64,000 bases of DNA from an uncultured Rhodospirillaceae bacterium (GCA_945952105.1 CAMFGZ010000003.1:186001-250000), one strand, 5' to 3'; positions 51,271 to 59,663 are shown, counted from the stretch's first letter. Translations and numbers: made by a program. Notes: generated by a model not told the origin, from the letters alone.

Positions 51271-52713
51271 ATGGTCGGAATCGTGGCCTATGGCGCTTAT
51301 GTGCCGCGCCTTCGTCTCAACCGTCAGGCCGTCTACGAGGCCAACAAGTGGTTCGCGCCGGGCCTGCGGGGCCTCGCCAAGGGCGAGCGCTCGATGGCCA
51401 ACTGGGACGAGGATTCGATCACCATGGCGGTCGAGGCGTCGCGCGACTGCCTGAGCAGCCACAAGGCCGAGGACGTCCGCAACCTCTACTTCGCCTCGAC
51501 CACGCATCCCTTCAAGGACCGCCAGAACGCGGGCGTGATCGGCACGGCACTGAACATCGAGCAGAACCTGCTGGCCTCCGACGTCGGCGGTTCGCAGAAG
51601 GCCGGCACCTCGGCGCTGATCGCAGGCCTCAACGCCTCCAAGGGCGGCGAGCCGACGCTGATCGCCGCGGCCGACAAGCGACTGACGCGCGTCGCCTCGA
51701 ACACCGAGCTGAACTATGGCGACGGCGCCGCCGCGCTTCTGTGCGGCACCGAGAACGTGATCGCCAAGCTGGTCGGCCATCACTCGGTCTCGATGGACTT
51801 CGTCGACCACTTCCGGGGCGAGGACGCCGACTTCGATTACGGTTGGGAAGAGCGCTGGATCCGCGACGAGGGCTACTCGAAGATCGTCCCGCCGGCGGTC
51901 AAGGCGGCGCTCGCGGCCTGCAAGCTCACGGGCGCCGACATTACCCACTTCATCATGCCGAGCCTGATGCCGGCGGTGCCGAAGCAGATGGCGAAGATCT
52001 GCGGCGTGGGCGAGGGCGCGGTGCGCGACCTGCTCGGCGCCAACCTCGGCGACACCGGCTGCGCGCACGCGCTGGTCATGCTGGTCGATGCGCTCGAGAC
52101 GGCCAAGGCCGGCGACAAGATCATGATCGTCGCCTTCGGCCAGGGCGTCGACGTACTGGTGTTCGAGGTCACGCCCGAGAACGCCAAGCTGCCGAAGCGC
52201 AAGGGCCTGTCGGGCTGGATGGCGCGTCGCAAGGAAGAGAAGAACTACATGAAGTTCCTCGCTTTCAACGACATGCTGCCGATCGACAAGGGCATGCGCG
52301 CCGAGTTCGACAAGAAGACCGCGATGTCGATCCTGTGGCGCAAGCGCGATATGATCTACGCCCTGGTGGGCGGCAAGTGCAAAGTCTGCGGCACCGTCCA
52401 GTTCCCGCGCACGCCGGTCTGCGTCAATCCGAACTGCCATGCGATGGACAGCCAGGAGCCGTACAACATGGCGGGCCTCGAAGCGTCCGTGATGTCGTTC
52501 ACCGCGGACTCGCTCACCTTCTCGCCCGATCCGCCGGCCTATTACGGCATGATCACCTTCCCGGAGGGCGGCCGCTTCATGGCCGACTTCACGGATAGCG
52601 ACAAGGAACAGGTGAAGGTCGGCGCGAAGATGCGCATGACCTTCCGCATCCGCGACAACGACCAGATGCGCGGCGGCTTCAAGCGTTACTTCTGGAAGGC
52701 GGCACCGGTCTGA
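51271..52713 (+). CDS. HMG-CoA synthase-like domain fused to DUF35 zinc/OB domain; active-site Cys replaced
   Basis: The product has 480 residues. Residues 1-300 match the thiolase-superfamily HMG-CoA synthase/KAS III fold (GIVAYGAYVPRLRL; WDEDSITMAVEASR; NYGDGAAALL). The nucleophilic Cys site, in the position of archaeal CKAGT, reads GSQKAGTSAL with Gln109, and the usual catalytic His region (HQP) reads IMPSLMP, so condensing activity is unlikely. Residues about 355-480 form a DUF35 domain: rubredoxin-like zinc knuckle Cys370, Cys373, Cys384, Cys389, then an OB fold. Strong GGAGG ribosome-binding site at 51256. The thiolase gene follows 81 nt later. Confidence 0.88.
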   Translation: MVGIVAYGAYVPRLRLNRQAVYEANKWFAPGLRGLAKGERSMANWDEDSITMAVEASRDCLSSHKAEDVRNLYFASTTHPFKDRQNAGVIGTALNIEQNLLASDVGGSQKAGTSALIAGLNASKGGEPTLIAAADKRLTRVASNTELNYGDGAAALLCGTENVIAKLVGHHSVSMDFVDHFRGEDADFDYGWEERWIRDEGYSKIVPPAVKAALAACKLTGADITHFIMPSLMPAVPKQMAKICGVGEGAVRDLLGANLGDTGCAHALVMLVDALETAKAGDKIMIVAFGQGVDVLVFEVTPENAKLPKRKGLSGWMARRKEEKNYMKFLAFNDMLPIDKGMRAEFDKKTAMSILWRKRDMIYALVGGKCKVCGTVQFPRTPVCVNPNCHAMDSQEPYNMAGLEASVMSFTADSLTFSPDPPAYYGMITFPEGGRFMADFTDSDKEQVKVGAKMRMTFRIRDNDQMRGGFKRYFWKAAPV

Positions 52714-52794
52714 GCCTGACGGCTCGGATCGCCTTCCCGGTTCAAGTGTCTCGTTAGTATTTAGAGTTCAACCTCACCACCAAGGAGACCTGCA

Positions 52795-53994
52795 ATGGCT
52801 CGTGGTATCAAGGACAAGGTCGCTATCCTCGGAATGGGCTGCTCGAAGTTCGGCGAACGCTGGGAGAGCGGCGCCGAAGAGCTGATGCTCGAAGCCTACA
52901 AGGAAGCCATTGCCGACGCCGGCATCGACCCCAAGCAGCTCAACGCGGCCTGGTTCTCGACCGCGATCGAGGAGGTGCATGTCGGCAAGTCGGGCATCCC
53001 GATGTCGACCACGCTGCGCCTGCCAAACATCCCGGTCACGCACGTCGAGAACATGTGCGCCTCCGGCACCGAGGCCTTCCGCGGCGCCTGTTACGCCGTC
53101 GCCTCGGGTGCGGCCGACATCGCGATCGCGCTGGGCGTCGAGAAGCTCAAGGACACGGGCTACGGCGGCCTGCCGGGCGGCCGCGGCGCGCCGCTGCAGC
53201 AGCTCTGGAACGCCAACGGCACCGCGCCGGGTAACTTCGCCCAGCTCGCCACGGCCTATATGACCGCGCACGGCGTCTCGGGTGAAGACCTCAAGAAGGC
53301 GATCGCCCACGTCTCGTGGAAGAGCCACCAGAACGGCGCCAAGAATCCGAAGGCCCATCTCCAGAAGGCCGTCGAGATGGATACCATCCTCAACGCGCCG
53401 ATGATCGCCTCACCGCTCGGCCTGTTCGACTGCTGCGGCGTGTCTGACGGAGCGGCCGCTGCCATCGTGACGACGCCGGAGATCGCCAAGGCGATGGGCA
53501 AGCAGAACATCGTCTCGGTGAAGGCGCTGCAGCTCTCGGTCTCGAACGGCTCGGAGTCGGGCCATAATTCGTGGGACGGCAGCTACTTTCACACCACGCG
53601 CATCGCCTCGAAGAAGGCCTACGAAGAGGCCGGCATCAAGGACCCGCGCAAGGAAGTCTCGATGTTCGAGGTGCATGACTGCTTCTCCGTCACCGAGCTG
53701 GTGACGATGGAAGACCTGCACATCTCGAAGCCGGGCCAGGGCTGGAAGGACGTGCTCGACGGCTTCTACGACGCCGACGGCACCATCCCCTGCCAGATCG
53801 ACGGCGGTCTGAAGTGCTTCGGCCACCCGATCGGCGCCTCGGGCCTGCGCATGCTGTACGAGATGTACCTGCAGTTCCAGGGCCGCGCCGGCGCCCGCCA
53901 GCTCAAGGACCCGCGCATCGGCATGACGCACAATCTCGGCGGCGCGCCGCGCGAGAACGTGTCGAGTGTCGCCATCGTCGGCCGCTACGAGTAA
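52795..53994 (+). CDS. SCP-x-type thiolase (acyl-CoA acetyltransferase family)
   Basis: This thiolase has 399 residues with nucleophilic Cys88 (ENMCASGTEA), the HDCFSVTEL motif that replaces NEAFA in SCP-x thiolases, His344 (FGHPIGASG), and a C-terminal HNLGGAP in place of the usual Cys-x-Gly. This motif set is seen in SCP-x and Ltp-type enzymes, which cleave or retro-aldol-cleave branched or steroid-derived acyl-CoAs. AAGGAG lies just upstream. It follows the HMGCS-like/DUF35 gene, the arrangement expected for a thiolase-DUF35 complex. Confidence 0.9.
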   Translation: MARGIKDKVAILGMGCSKFGERWESGAEELMLEAYKEAIADAGIDPKQLNAAWFSTAIEEVHVGKSGIPMSTTLRLPNIPVTHVENMCASGTEAFRGACYAVASGAADIAIALGVEKLKDTGYGGLPGGRGAPLQQLWNANGTAPGNFAQLATAYMTAHGVSGEDLKKAIAHVSWKSHQNGAKNPKAHLQKAVEMDTILNAPMIASPLGLFDCCGVSDGAAAAIVTTPEIAKAMGKQNIVSVKALQLSVSNGSESGHNSWDGSYFHTTRIASKKAYEEAGIKDPRKEVSMFEVHDCFSVTELVTMEDLHISKPGQGWKDVLDGFYDADGTIPCQIDGGLKCFGHPIGASGLRMLYEMYLQFQGRAGARQLKDPRIGMTHNLGGAPRENVSSVAIVGRYE

Positions 53995-54003
53995 CGCGCA
54001 CAT

Positions 54004-54073
54004 TGTCATCCCGAGGCGCAGCCGAGGGACCTTTCGTTCAAGGCAAAGGTCCCTCGCTACGCTCGGGATGACA
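54004..54073. repeat. dispersed palindromic repeat
   Basis: TGTCATCCCGAGGCGCAGCC... and its near-complement ...CGCTACGCTCGGGATGACA form a 70-bp inverted repeat with inner arms GAGGGACCTTT/AAAGGTCCCTC. It sits between the thiolase and MaoC genes and is related to the degenerate copy at 29563-29645. Confidence 0.75.
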
Positions 54074-54085
54074 GCAAGTGCTTGG

Positions 54086-54120
54086 CGCCCTCTCCGTGCA
54101 AGGCGAGGGCGTTTTATTTT
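54086..54120 (+). terminator. terminator after the thiolase gene
   Basis: CGCCCTC (54086-54092) pairs with GAGGGCG (54105-54111) and is followed by TTTTATTTT (54112-54120). With the repeat just upstream it may separate or attenuate transcription into the MaoC genes. Confidence 0.7.
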
Positions 54121-54142
54121 GGCGTCAGAGGAGGAGATGTTC

Positions 54143-54604
54143 ATGGAGCTCGACAAGAAGCTCATCGGCCACGAGTTCAAGCCGTTCACCGCCACCGTCG
54201 AGGCCGGCAAGATCAAGCTGTTCTGCAAGGCCATCGGCGAGGAAGACCCGATCTACAGCGACGAGGTCGCGGCCAAAGCGGCAGGCTATCGCGGCATCAC
54301 CGCGCCCCTCACCTTCCTGCGCGCGCTGCAGGCCGACGATCCCAACAAGGGCGGCCTGCTGCGCCTGCTCAACGTCGATATCGGGCTGATCCTGCACGGC
54401 GAGCAGCACTTCGAATACTACGCACCGGTCGTGGTCGGCGACGTCGTCACCTGCCAGGAGAAGGTCGTCGACATCTACGACAAGAAGGGCGGCGCCCTGT
54501 GGTTCGTCGTCCAGGAGATGGAGATGAAGGACCAGGCGGGCAAGCTGCTGGCCAAGGGCCGCGGCGTCACCGTCGTGCGCAACCCCGACGCGGGCAAGAA
54601 GTAA
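54143..54604 (+). CDS. MaoC-like hotdog protein, N-terminal-type (non-catalytic half)
   Basis: This is a hotdog-fold protein of 153 residues matching the FAS1-type dehydratase N-domain (HadA/ChsH2-like). Where active MaoC proteins have GDxNPIH it reads GEEDPIY (32-38), so the catalytic Asp and His are Glu33 and Tyr38. It should pair with the next gene to form a heterodimeric enoyl-CoA hydratase in which only the partner is catalytic. ATG 54143 is chosen over ATG 54137 because the AGGAGGAG ribosome-binding site is too close to the latter. Confidence 0.87.
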   Translation: MELDKKLIGHEFKPFTATVEAGKIKLFCKAIGEEDPIYSDEVAAKAAGYRGITAPLTFLRALQADDPNKGGLLRLLNVDIGLILHGEQHFEYYAPVVVGDVVTCQEKVVDIYDKKGGALWFVVQEMEMKDQAGKLLAKGRGVTVVRNPDAGKK

Positions 54605-54614
54605 GGAGGCAATC

Positions 54615-55043
54615 ATGGCTACTGCAACCGCTCCGAAATTTGCCGACGTGAAGGTCGGCGACGAACTGACGCCGCTGGTGCTGCCGCCGATCAGCCGCCA
54701 CCAGCTCGCCCTCTATTGCGGCGGCTCGGGCGATCACAACCCGATTCATGTCGACATCGACTTCGCCAAGAAGTTCGGATTCAAGGACGTGTTCGCCCAC
54801 GGCATGCTGTCGATGGCCTTCCTCGGCCGCCTGGTGACGAGCTGGGTCCCGCAGAAGCAGGTGCGCGGGCTCGGCACGCGCTTCACCTCGATCACCTGGG
54901 TCGGCGACGTCATCACCGTCAGCGGCAAGGTGACGGGCAAGCGCGAGAAGGACGGCGAGCAACTCGTCGATCTCGAAGTCCGCTGCACCAACCAGAACGG
55001 CCAGGACACGCTGCAGGGTATCGCCACGGTCGCGCTGGCTTGA
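54615..55043 (+). CDS. MaoC-like enoyl-CoA hydratase, catalytic half
   Basis: This is a hotdog protein of 142 residues with the intact hydratase motif SGDHNPIHVD: Asp40 and His45 are the catalytic pair. It resembles HadB/ChsH1 and the C-terminal half of R-specific hydratase 2. It follows the non-catalytic half by 10 nt with an AAGGAGG ribosome-binding site, so the two are expected to form an alpha2beta2 hydratase adding water to 2-enoyl-CoAs. Confidence 0.9.
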   Translation: MATATAPKFADVKVGDELTPLVLPPISRHQLALYCGGSGDHNPIHVDIDFAKKFGFKDVFAHGMLSMAFLGRLVTSWVPQKQVRGLGTRFTSITWVGDVITVSGKVTGKREKDGEQLVDLEVRCTNQNGQDTLQGIATVALA

Positions 55044-55072
55044 TCCGCGAGTCGAAGACGAAGGAGAGATAG

Positions 55073-55897
55073 ATGGGTCAGATGGATGGCAAGGTGGCGA
55101 TCGTCACCGGTTCGGGACGCGGCATCGGCAAGGAGATCGCGTTGCGCCTGGTGCGCGACGGCGCCAGCGTCGTGATCAACGACATCGACGACGCGCCGGC
55201 CGAGGAGACCGTTGCCGAGATCATCAAGATGGGCGGCAAGGCGGTGGCCTGCAACGGCGACGTCGCCAAGCCCGACTTCGGCGATCGCATCATCAAGACG
55301 GCGGTCGATGCGTTCGGCGACTGCCATGTCGTCGTGAACAATGCCGGCTATACCTGGGACTCGGTCATCCAGAAGATGAGCGACGAGCAGTGGTACGCCA
55401 TCCTCGACGTCCACCTGACGGCGCCGTTCCGGATCCTCCGGGCGTTCCAGCAGCATTTCCGCGCTGCCGTCGAGAAAGAGCGGGCCGAGGGCAAGCGCGT
55501 CGTCCGTAAGGTCGTGAACATTTCCTCGACCTCGGGCGTCAATGGCAATGCCGGCCAGTCGAACTACGCGGCGGGCAAGGCGGGCATCGTCGGCCTGACA
55601 AAGACGCTGGCCAAGGAATTCGGCCGCTACGACGTCACCGTCAACGCCGTGGCCTTCGGCTACATCCAGACGCGCCTCACCAAGCCGCTGGCCCAGGGCG
55701 AGGCCGGCGAAATCGAGGTCCAGGGCCGCACGGTGAAGATCGGCGTCCAGGGCGGCCGTATCGCCGCCATGAACCAGATGATCCCGCTCGGCCGCGGCGG
55801 CCTGCCCGAGGAAGCGGCCGGCTCGGTCTATCTCTTCTGCAGTCCCGACAGCGACTATGTGAGCGGCCAGTGCCTGGTCGTGAACGGCGGCCTCTGA
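55073..55897 (+). CDS. SDR, (3R)-hydroxyacyl-CoA dehydrogenase-like
   Basis: This SDR has 274 residues with TGSGRGIG (12-19), VNNAG, NISSTSG and the catalytic NYAAGK (Tyr165, Lys169). Asp37 at the end of beta-2 (NDIDD) favours NAD+. It is close in style to the dehydrogenase domain of peroxisomal multifunctional enzyme 2 (17-beta-HSD4) and FabG-like proteins. An AAGGAGA ribosome-binding site precedes ATG 55073. Placed after the MaoC pair, it would oxidise the hydroxyacyl-CoA to the ketoacyl-CoA for the thiolase. Confidence 0.9.
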   Translation: MGQMDGKVAIVTGSGRGIGKEIALRLVRDGASVVINDIDDAPAEETVAEIIKMGGKAVACNGDVAKPDFGDRIIKTAVDAFGDCHVVVNNAGYTWDSVIQKMSDEQWYAILDVHLTAPFRILRAFQQHFRAAVEKERAEGKRVVRKVVNISSTSGVNGNAGQSNYAAGKAGIVGLTKTLAKEFGRYDVTVNAVAFGYIQTRLTKPLAQGEAGEIEVQGRTVKIGVQGGRIAAMNQMIPLGRGGLPEEAAGSVYLFCSPDSDYVSGQCLVVNGGL

Positions 55898-55923
55898 TCG
55901 CGATCCGACGCCGAACGGAATGG

Positions 55924-55951
55924 AAGGGTGGCCCAGGGGCCGCCCTTTTTT
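55924..55951 (+). terminator. terminator after the SDR gene
   Basis: AAGGGTGGCCC (55924-55934) pairs with GGGCCGCCCTT (55937-55947) with one G-T pair and a 2-nt loop, followed by a T run to 55951. It closes the acyl-CoA cluster. Confidence 0.88.
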
Positions 55952-55983
55952 CGTTATGCACGCTTCCCGTGTAGGATGGCCGC

Positions 55984-57198
55984 ATGGGGCTGGGGTTCTT
56001 GGACGTCGGTATCGTAGGCTGCGGCGTTGCCGGACAGGCGGTTGCGAGCTTGCTGGGCGACGCGGGCCATCGCGTCACGGTGCTCGAGCGTTTCGAGGAG
56101 CCACGTCCCGTCGGTGCCGGCCTTCTGTTGCAGCCGACCGGTCTGGCCGTCCTGCGAGCGCTTGACCTGGAAGAGGGCGCCCTTTCTGCAGGCGCCAGGA
56201 TCGACGGGCTGTTCGGAGAGACCCACAAGGGGCGGCCCGTGCTCGACCTTGCCTATGGCGATCTGCATCCCGACGCCTTCGGGCTGGGCATCCGCCGTTT
56301 CGCGCTCTTCGATTTGCTGCACCAGCGCCTGCTTGCCTCTGGCGCCCGCCTTGTCACGAACGCCGAGATCGTCGATGTCGCACGGGAAGGCGCGCGGGCA
56401 GTTGCCGTCGACTGGAAGGGTGGCCGCCATGGTCCCTTCGACCTGCTGATCGTCGCCGATGGCGCGCACTCGACGCTGCGCGACCGTCTGATGCCGACGG
56501 CGCGCGCACCGCTCTATCCGTGGGGGTGCGTCTGGACGACGGTGGAGGACACACAGGCCTTCGGCGCAGTGGGCCTGCTGCGCCAGCGCTTCGCCGGCTC
56601 CACGACGATGATGGGCCTCCTGCCGGTCGCACCGGACAAGCTCACGATGTTCTGGAGCCTTCCCGCTGCCGACCTTGCGCCGCATCACCAGCTTGACCTG
56701 GAGGCAATGCGGGACGCGGCTCTGTGGCTCTGGCCGGAGGCGGGGCCGACGATCGAGTATGCGGTAGCGGCCGGCGACTTTTCGCGCGCGACCTACCGCC
56801 ATGTGGCGCTGCCGCGCTGGAACGAGGGGCCGGTCCTGTTCATGGGCGACGCCGCACACGGGACCAGCCCCCAGCTCGGGCAGGGTGCCAATCTCGGCCT
56901 GCTCGATGCCCATGCGCTCGGCTGCAGCCTCGCCGAAGCCGTCGATCTTCCCCAGGCGATGGATCTCTTCGCGCAACGTCGCGGACCGCCCAGCCGATTC
57001 TATCGCCGCGCAAGCCATCTGCTGACGCCGTTCTTCCAGTCCGACGTCCAGGCGCTGGGTGCGCTGCGGGATCTCGTGATGCGCCATGCCTGCCAGGCGC
57101 CGGTCGTCCGGCCGATGATGACGACCATCCTGGCGGGACTGCGCCGTGGCTGGTTCGCGACCGATACGCTCGACGCCGACGGCCGCTATCCGCTTTAG
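55984..57198 (+). CDS. FAD-dependent monooxygenase (UbiH/salicylate-hydroxylase-like)
   Basis: The protein has 404 residues with the dinucleotide fold VGIVGCGVAGQAVA (8-21), the GAGLLLQPTG segment, DGAHSTLRD and GDAAHGTSPQLGQGANLGLLDA. It lacks the C-terminal domain of phenol hydroxylases and resembles UbiH, salicylate hydroxylase and related enzymes. The substrate is unknown. Its stop overlaps the stop of the convergent AraC gene by 4 nt. Confidence 0.88.
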   Translation: MGLGFLDVGIVGCGVAGQAVASLLGDAGHRVTVLERFEEPRPVGAGLLLQPTGLAVLRALDLEEGALSAGARIDGLFGETHKGRPVLDLAYGDLHPDAFGLGIRRFALFDLLHQRLLASGARLVTNAEIVDVAREGARAVAVDWKGGRHGPFDLLIVADGAHSTLRDRLMPTARAPLYPWGCVWTTVEDTQAFGAVGLLRQRFAGSTTMMGLLPVAPDKLTMFWSLPAADLAPHHQLDLEAMRDAALWLWPEAGPTIEYAVAAGDFSRATYRHVALPRWNEGPVLFMGDAAHGTSPQLGQGANLGLLDAHALGCSLAEAVDLPQAMDLFAQRRGPPSRFYRRASHLLTPFFQSDVQALGALRDLVMRHACQAPVVRPMMTTILAGLRRGWFATDTLDADGRYPL

Positions 57199-57998
57199 CC
57201 GCGGCGCGACAGCGCGGCCAAGCGGCCGGGCGTGACGCCGAAACGGGCCGAGAAGTGCCGCGTGAGATGGCTCTGGTCGGCGAAGCCCGCCGCGGCGGCG
57301 GCCTCCGACAGGGAGACACCCTCGACGATCATCGCCTGTGCGCGCATCAGGCGCTGGCCGACCTGGAAACGATGTGGCGACGTGCCGAACGCGGACCGGA
57401 AGTGCCGGGCAAGGGTGAAGCGGTCGAGGCCGCTCACGCGCTCGAGTTCGTCAGAACCGACGATGCGATGGGATTCGGCCACCAGGAAATCCCGGGCCTG
57501 CGTCGCCGCGCGCTGAGCCACGCTGCCGCGGGGGCGGCGCGGCTTGCCGTCGCTGCGTCGGGCCATCAGGTCGGCGAGGCGGTCGATCAGCGCATCGATT
57601 GCGATCGGCTCCAGAGCTTGCGGAAAGTCGACGAAGGCCTCGTCGAGGACGCGCGCCGTCGCTTCGTCATGTGCGACGGTTTCGGAAACGTAGGGCGGGC
57701 TGGCGCCGTCGAGCGCTTGGGAGATCGCCGCCGGATCGAGATAGAGCATGCGATAGGCGAAGGCGCCGCCTTCGCCGGCGTGGCCGTCATGGGGCTCGTC
57801 GGGATGGAGGACCAGCACTTGTCGCGCCTGGCTGGCCCGCAGGCTGCCGCGATAGTGAAATTGCTGCACGCCGTAGAGGGTGAGGCCGATCCCGTAGGTT
57901 TCGTGACGGTGCAGGTCGTAGGCATGGCCGCCGAAGCGAGCCGCGAGGCGCTGCAGGCCGGCGGTCGGCTGGTCGAGGCGGATCTGGTCGGCGGTCAT
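57195..57998 (-). CDS. AraC-family transcriptional regulator
   Basis: The regulator has 267 residues. The N-terminal cupin sensor (about 15-110) has HRHETYGIGL near residue 30 and VLVLHPDEPHDGHA. Two C-terminal helix-turn-helix motifs (about 165-262) include LERVSGLDRFTLARHFRSAFG and SLSEAAAAAGFADQSHLTRHF. It is divergent from the DUF2000 gene with only 29 nt between starts, so it probably regulates that gene and itself. Confidence 0.92.
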   Translation of the reverse strand: MTADQIRLDQPTAGLQRLAARFGGHAYDLHRHETYGIGLTLYGVQQFHYRGSLRASQARQVLVLHPDEPHDGHAGEGGAFAYRMLYLDPAAISQALDGASPPYVSETVAHDEATARVLDEAFVDFPQALEPIAIDALIDRLADLMARRSDGKPRRPRGSVAQRAATQARDFLVAESHRIVGSDELERVSGLDRFTLARHFRSAFGTSPHRFQVGQRLMRAQAMIVEGVSLSEAAAAAGFADQSHLTRHFSARFGVTPGRLAALSRRG

Positions 57999-58027
57999 GC
58001 ACGAATGTTCAAGACGGTGAGGCCAGC

Positions 58028-58456
58028 ATGCCCCATATCGGCGGCATGATCTACGAAACCAAGACAGCCCTCATCCTGCGCAAGGACCTGGCCTCCTGGC
58101 AGATGGCCAACGTCTCCGCGTTCCTGGCCGGCGGCCTCGCCGGCACCCATTCCCATCTGATGGGCGAGCCCTATCGCGATGCCGGCGGGCGGGCCTACAC
58201 GGCCCTGATCCGCGAGCCGATGTTCGTCTACGGCGCCACGCTGGAGGAATTGCAGCGCACCCACCAGCGGGCCCTGTCGCGCGAGCTCGTGCCGGCGATC
58301 TACATCGAGCCGATGTTCGCCACGACCAACGACGCCGACAACCGCGCCGCCGTGGCTGCGGCGCCGGCCGATGCCATGAATTTCGTCGGGATCGGCGTGC
58401 ATGGGCCGCGCAAGACCATCGACAAGGTGGTCAACGGCCTGAAGTTCCTGTCCTAG
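58028..58456 (+). CDS. DUF2000 family protein
   Basis: The 142-residue protein has the DUF2000 pattern: TALILRKDLASWQMANVSAFLAGGLAG near the start, then GEPYRDAGGRAYTALIREPMFVY and FVGIGVHGPRKTIDKVVNGLKFL. The fold is related to peptidyl-tRNA hydrolase II but the function is unknown. ATG 58046 (MIYETK) is an alternative start closer to relatives. The pairing with a divergent AraC gene recurs in proteobacteria. Its stop shares CTAG with the convergent MFS gene. Confidence 0.85.
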   Translation: MPHIGGMIYETKTALILRKDLASWQMANVSAFLAGGLAGTHSHLMGEPYRDAGGRAYTALIREPMFVYGATLEELQRTHQRALSRELVPAIYIEPMFATTNDADNRAAVAAAPADAMNFVGIGVHGPRKTIDKVVNGLKFLS

Positions 58457-59649
58457 GCCTGCCGGCGCGGTCGCATCAGGATCAGCGCTGCGGCCGCAAT
58501 GTTGAGCCCGATGCAGACGAGGAGCGGCAGGCTGTAGCCGCCCGACAGGTCGCGCAGGATGCCGAGGAGGCCCGGCCCGAAGGCATACAGGGTCTGCACG
58601 ACCGCGGTCGAAAGCGCGACGATCGCGGGAAACCGGTCGAGCGCATATTCGCGCTGCACGATCATCGGCGACAGGGTGATGTTGTTGCCGACCGACAGGC
58701 CGTAGACGGCGCAGGCACCATAGACCGCGAGCGGTGCATGCGCGTAGGCCAGCACCGCGATGGCGCCGACCTGCACCAGAAAGCAGATCGCCGAGGCACG
58801 GCGCGGATCGAGCCTGTCGATGACGAGGCCCAGCAGGAGGCGTCCGGCCAGTGCCGTCATGGCGTTGATGCTGACGGCCAGTGCGGGATCGATCGTCGGG
58901 CCGCCGCTGTCGCCACGCGCCGTCACCAGCGGAACGAGGTGCGTAAGGAAGCCGACCTGCGAGAGCAGCACCAGCGCGAAGGGTGCCGAGATGCTCCAGA
59001 AGTGCCACTGGCGGAGCGGCGCCCATCGATTGGGTCGCGTCGTCGTCCGCTTGGGGGAGAGAGGCCCCTTGCGCACGAAAAGCGCGACGGTACCGGCGGC
59101 GAGGACGATGCCGCTCAGGACCAGCAGCCTTTCCGCCTTGGCAAAGCCGAGTTGCGGGATGGCCGCGAGCAGGACCGGCGTGACGGCGAGGCCGGCGACC
59201 GTGGCGCCGCTCAGCGCGAGATTGAGGGCGAGGCCGCGCTTGCGGTCGAACCATTGTCCGACGGTGGCGGCGATCGGCGCCACGCTGGTCGCGTTCCAGC
59301 CCGGAGCCATGACGATGTAGAGCACGACGAGCTGCCACGGTTCGGTGACCGAGGGCAGAAGCAGCAGCGCCATGGTGGTGATCGAGAGGCCGCCGAGGAA
59401 AATGGCGCGAGGGCCGAAGCGACCGATCGCTTCGGCGATGCGCGGCAGCAGGAAGGCACCCAGCACGTAATGCGCGGTGACGACGGACGAGATGAAGCCG
59501 GTCGACCAGCCGTGCTCGCGCTGAAGTTCGACGAGATAGATGCCGTGGGCATAGAAGCCGAAGCCCCAGGCGAACACGGCCGAGACGAAGCAGGCGAAGA
59601 CGACGCGCCAGGCAGCCGGCGACGTGTCGGCGGCCGGACCCGGCCTCAT
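58453..59649 (-). CDS. MFS transporter
   Basis: This inner-membrane protein of 398 residues has about twelve transmembrane helices in two halves joined by a basic loop (about 190-205, KGPLSPKRTTTRPNR). The GxxxDRxxxR-like loop between helices 2 and 3 is degenerate; LVIDRLDPRRA in the second half matches it. It resembles oxalate/formate antiporter-like MFS proteins, but no substrate can be assigned. It is the last gene of the ArsR-SRPBCC-NTF2-MFS run, 14 nt after the NTF2 gene. Confidence 0.88.
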   Translation of the reverse strand: MRPGPAADTSPAAWRVVFACFVSAVFAWGFGFYAHGIYLVELQREHGWSTGFISSVVTAHYVLGAFLLPRIAEAIGRFGPRAIFLGGLSITTMALLLLPSVTEPWQLVVLYIVMAPGWNATSVAPIAATVGQWFDRKRGLALNLALSGATVAGLAVTPVLLAAIPQLGFAKAERLLVLSGIVLAAGTVALFVRKGPLSPKRTTTRPNRWAPLRQWHFWSISAPFALVLLSQVGFLTHLVPLVTARGDSGGPTIDPALAVSINAMTALAGRLLLGLVIDRLDPRRASAICFLVQVGAIAVLAYAHAPLAVYGACAVYGLSVGNNITLSPMIVQREYALDRFPAIVALSTAVVQTLYAFGPGLLGILRDLSGGYSLPLLVCIGLNIAAAALILMRPRRQA

Positions 59650-59663
59650 GCTTCCGGACGCGC

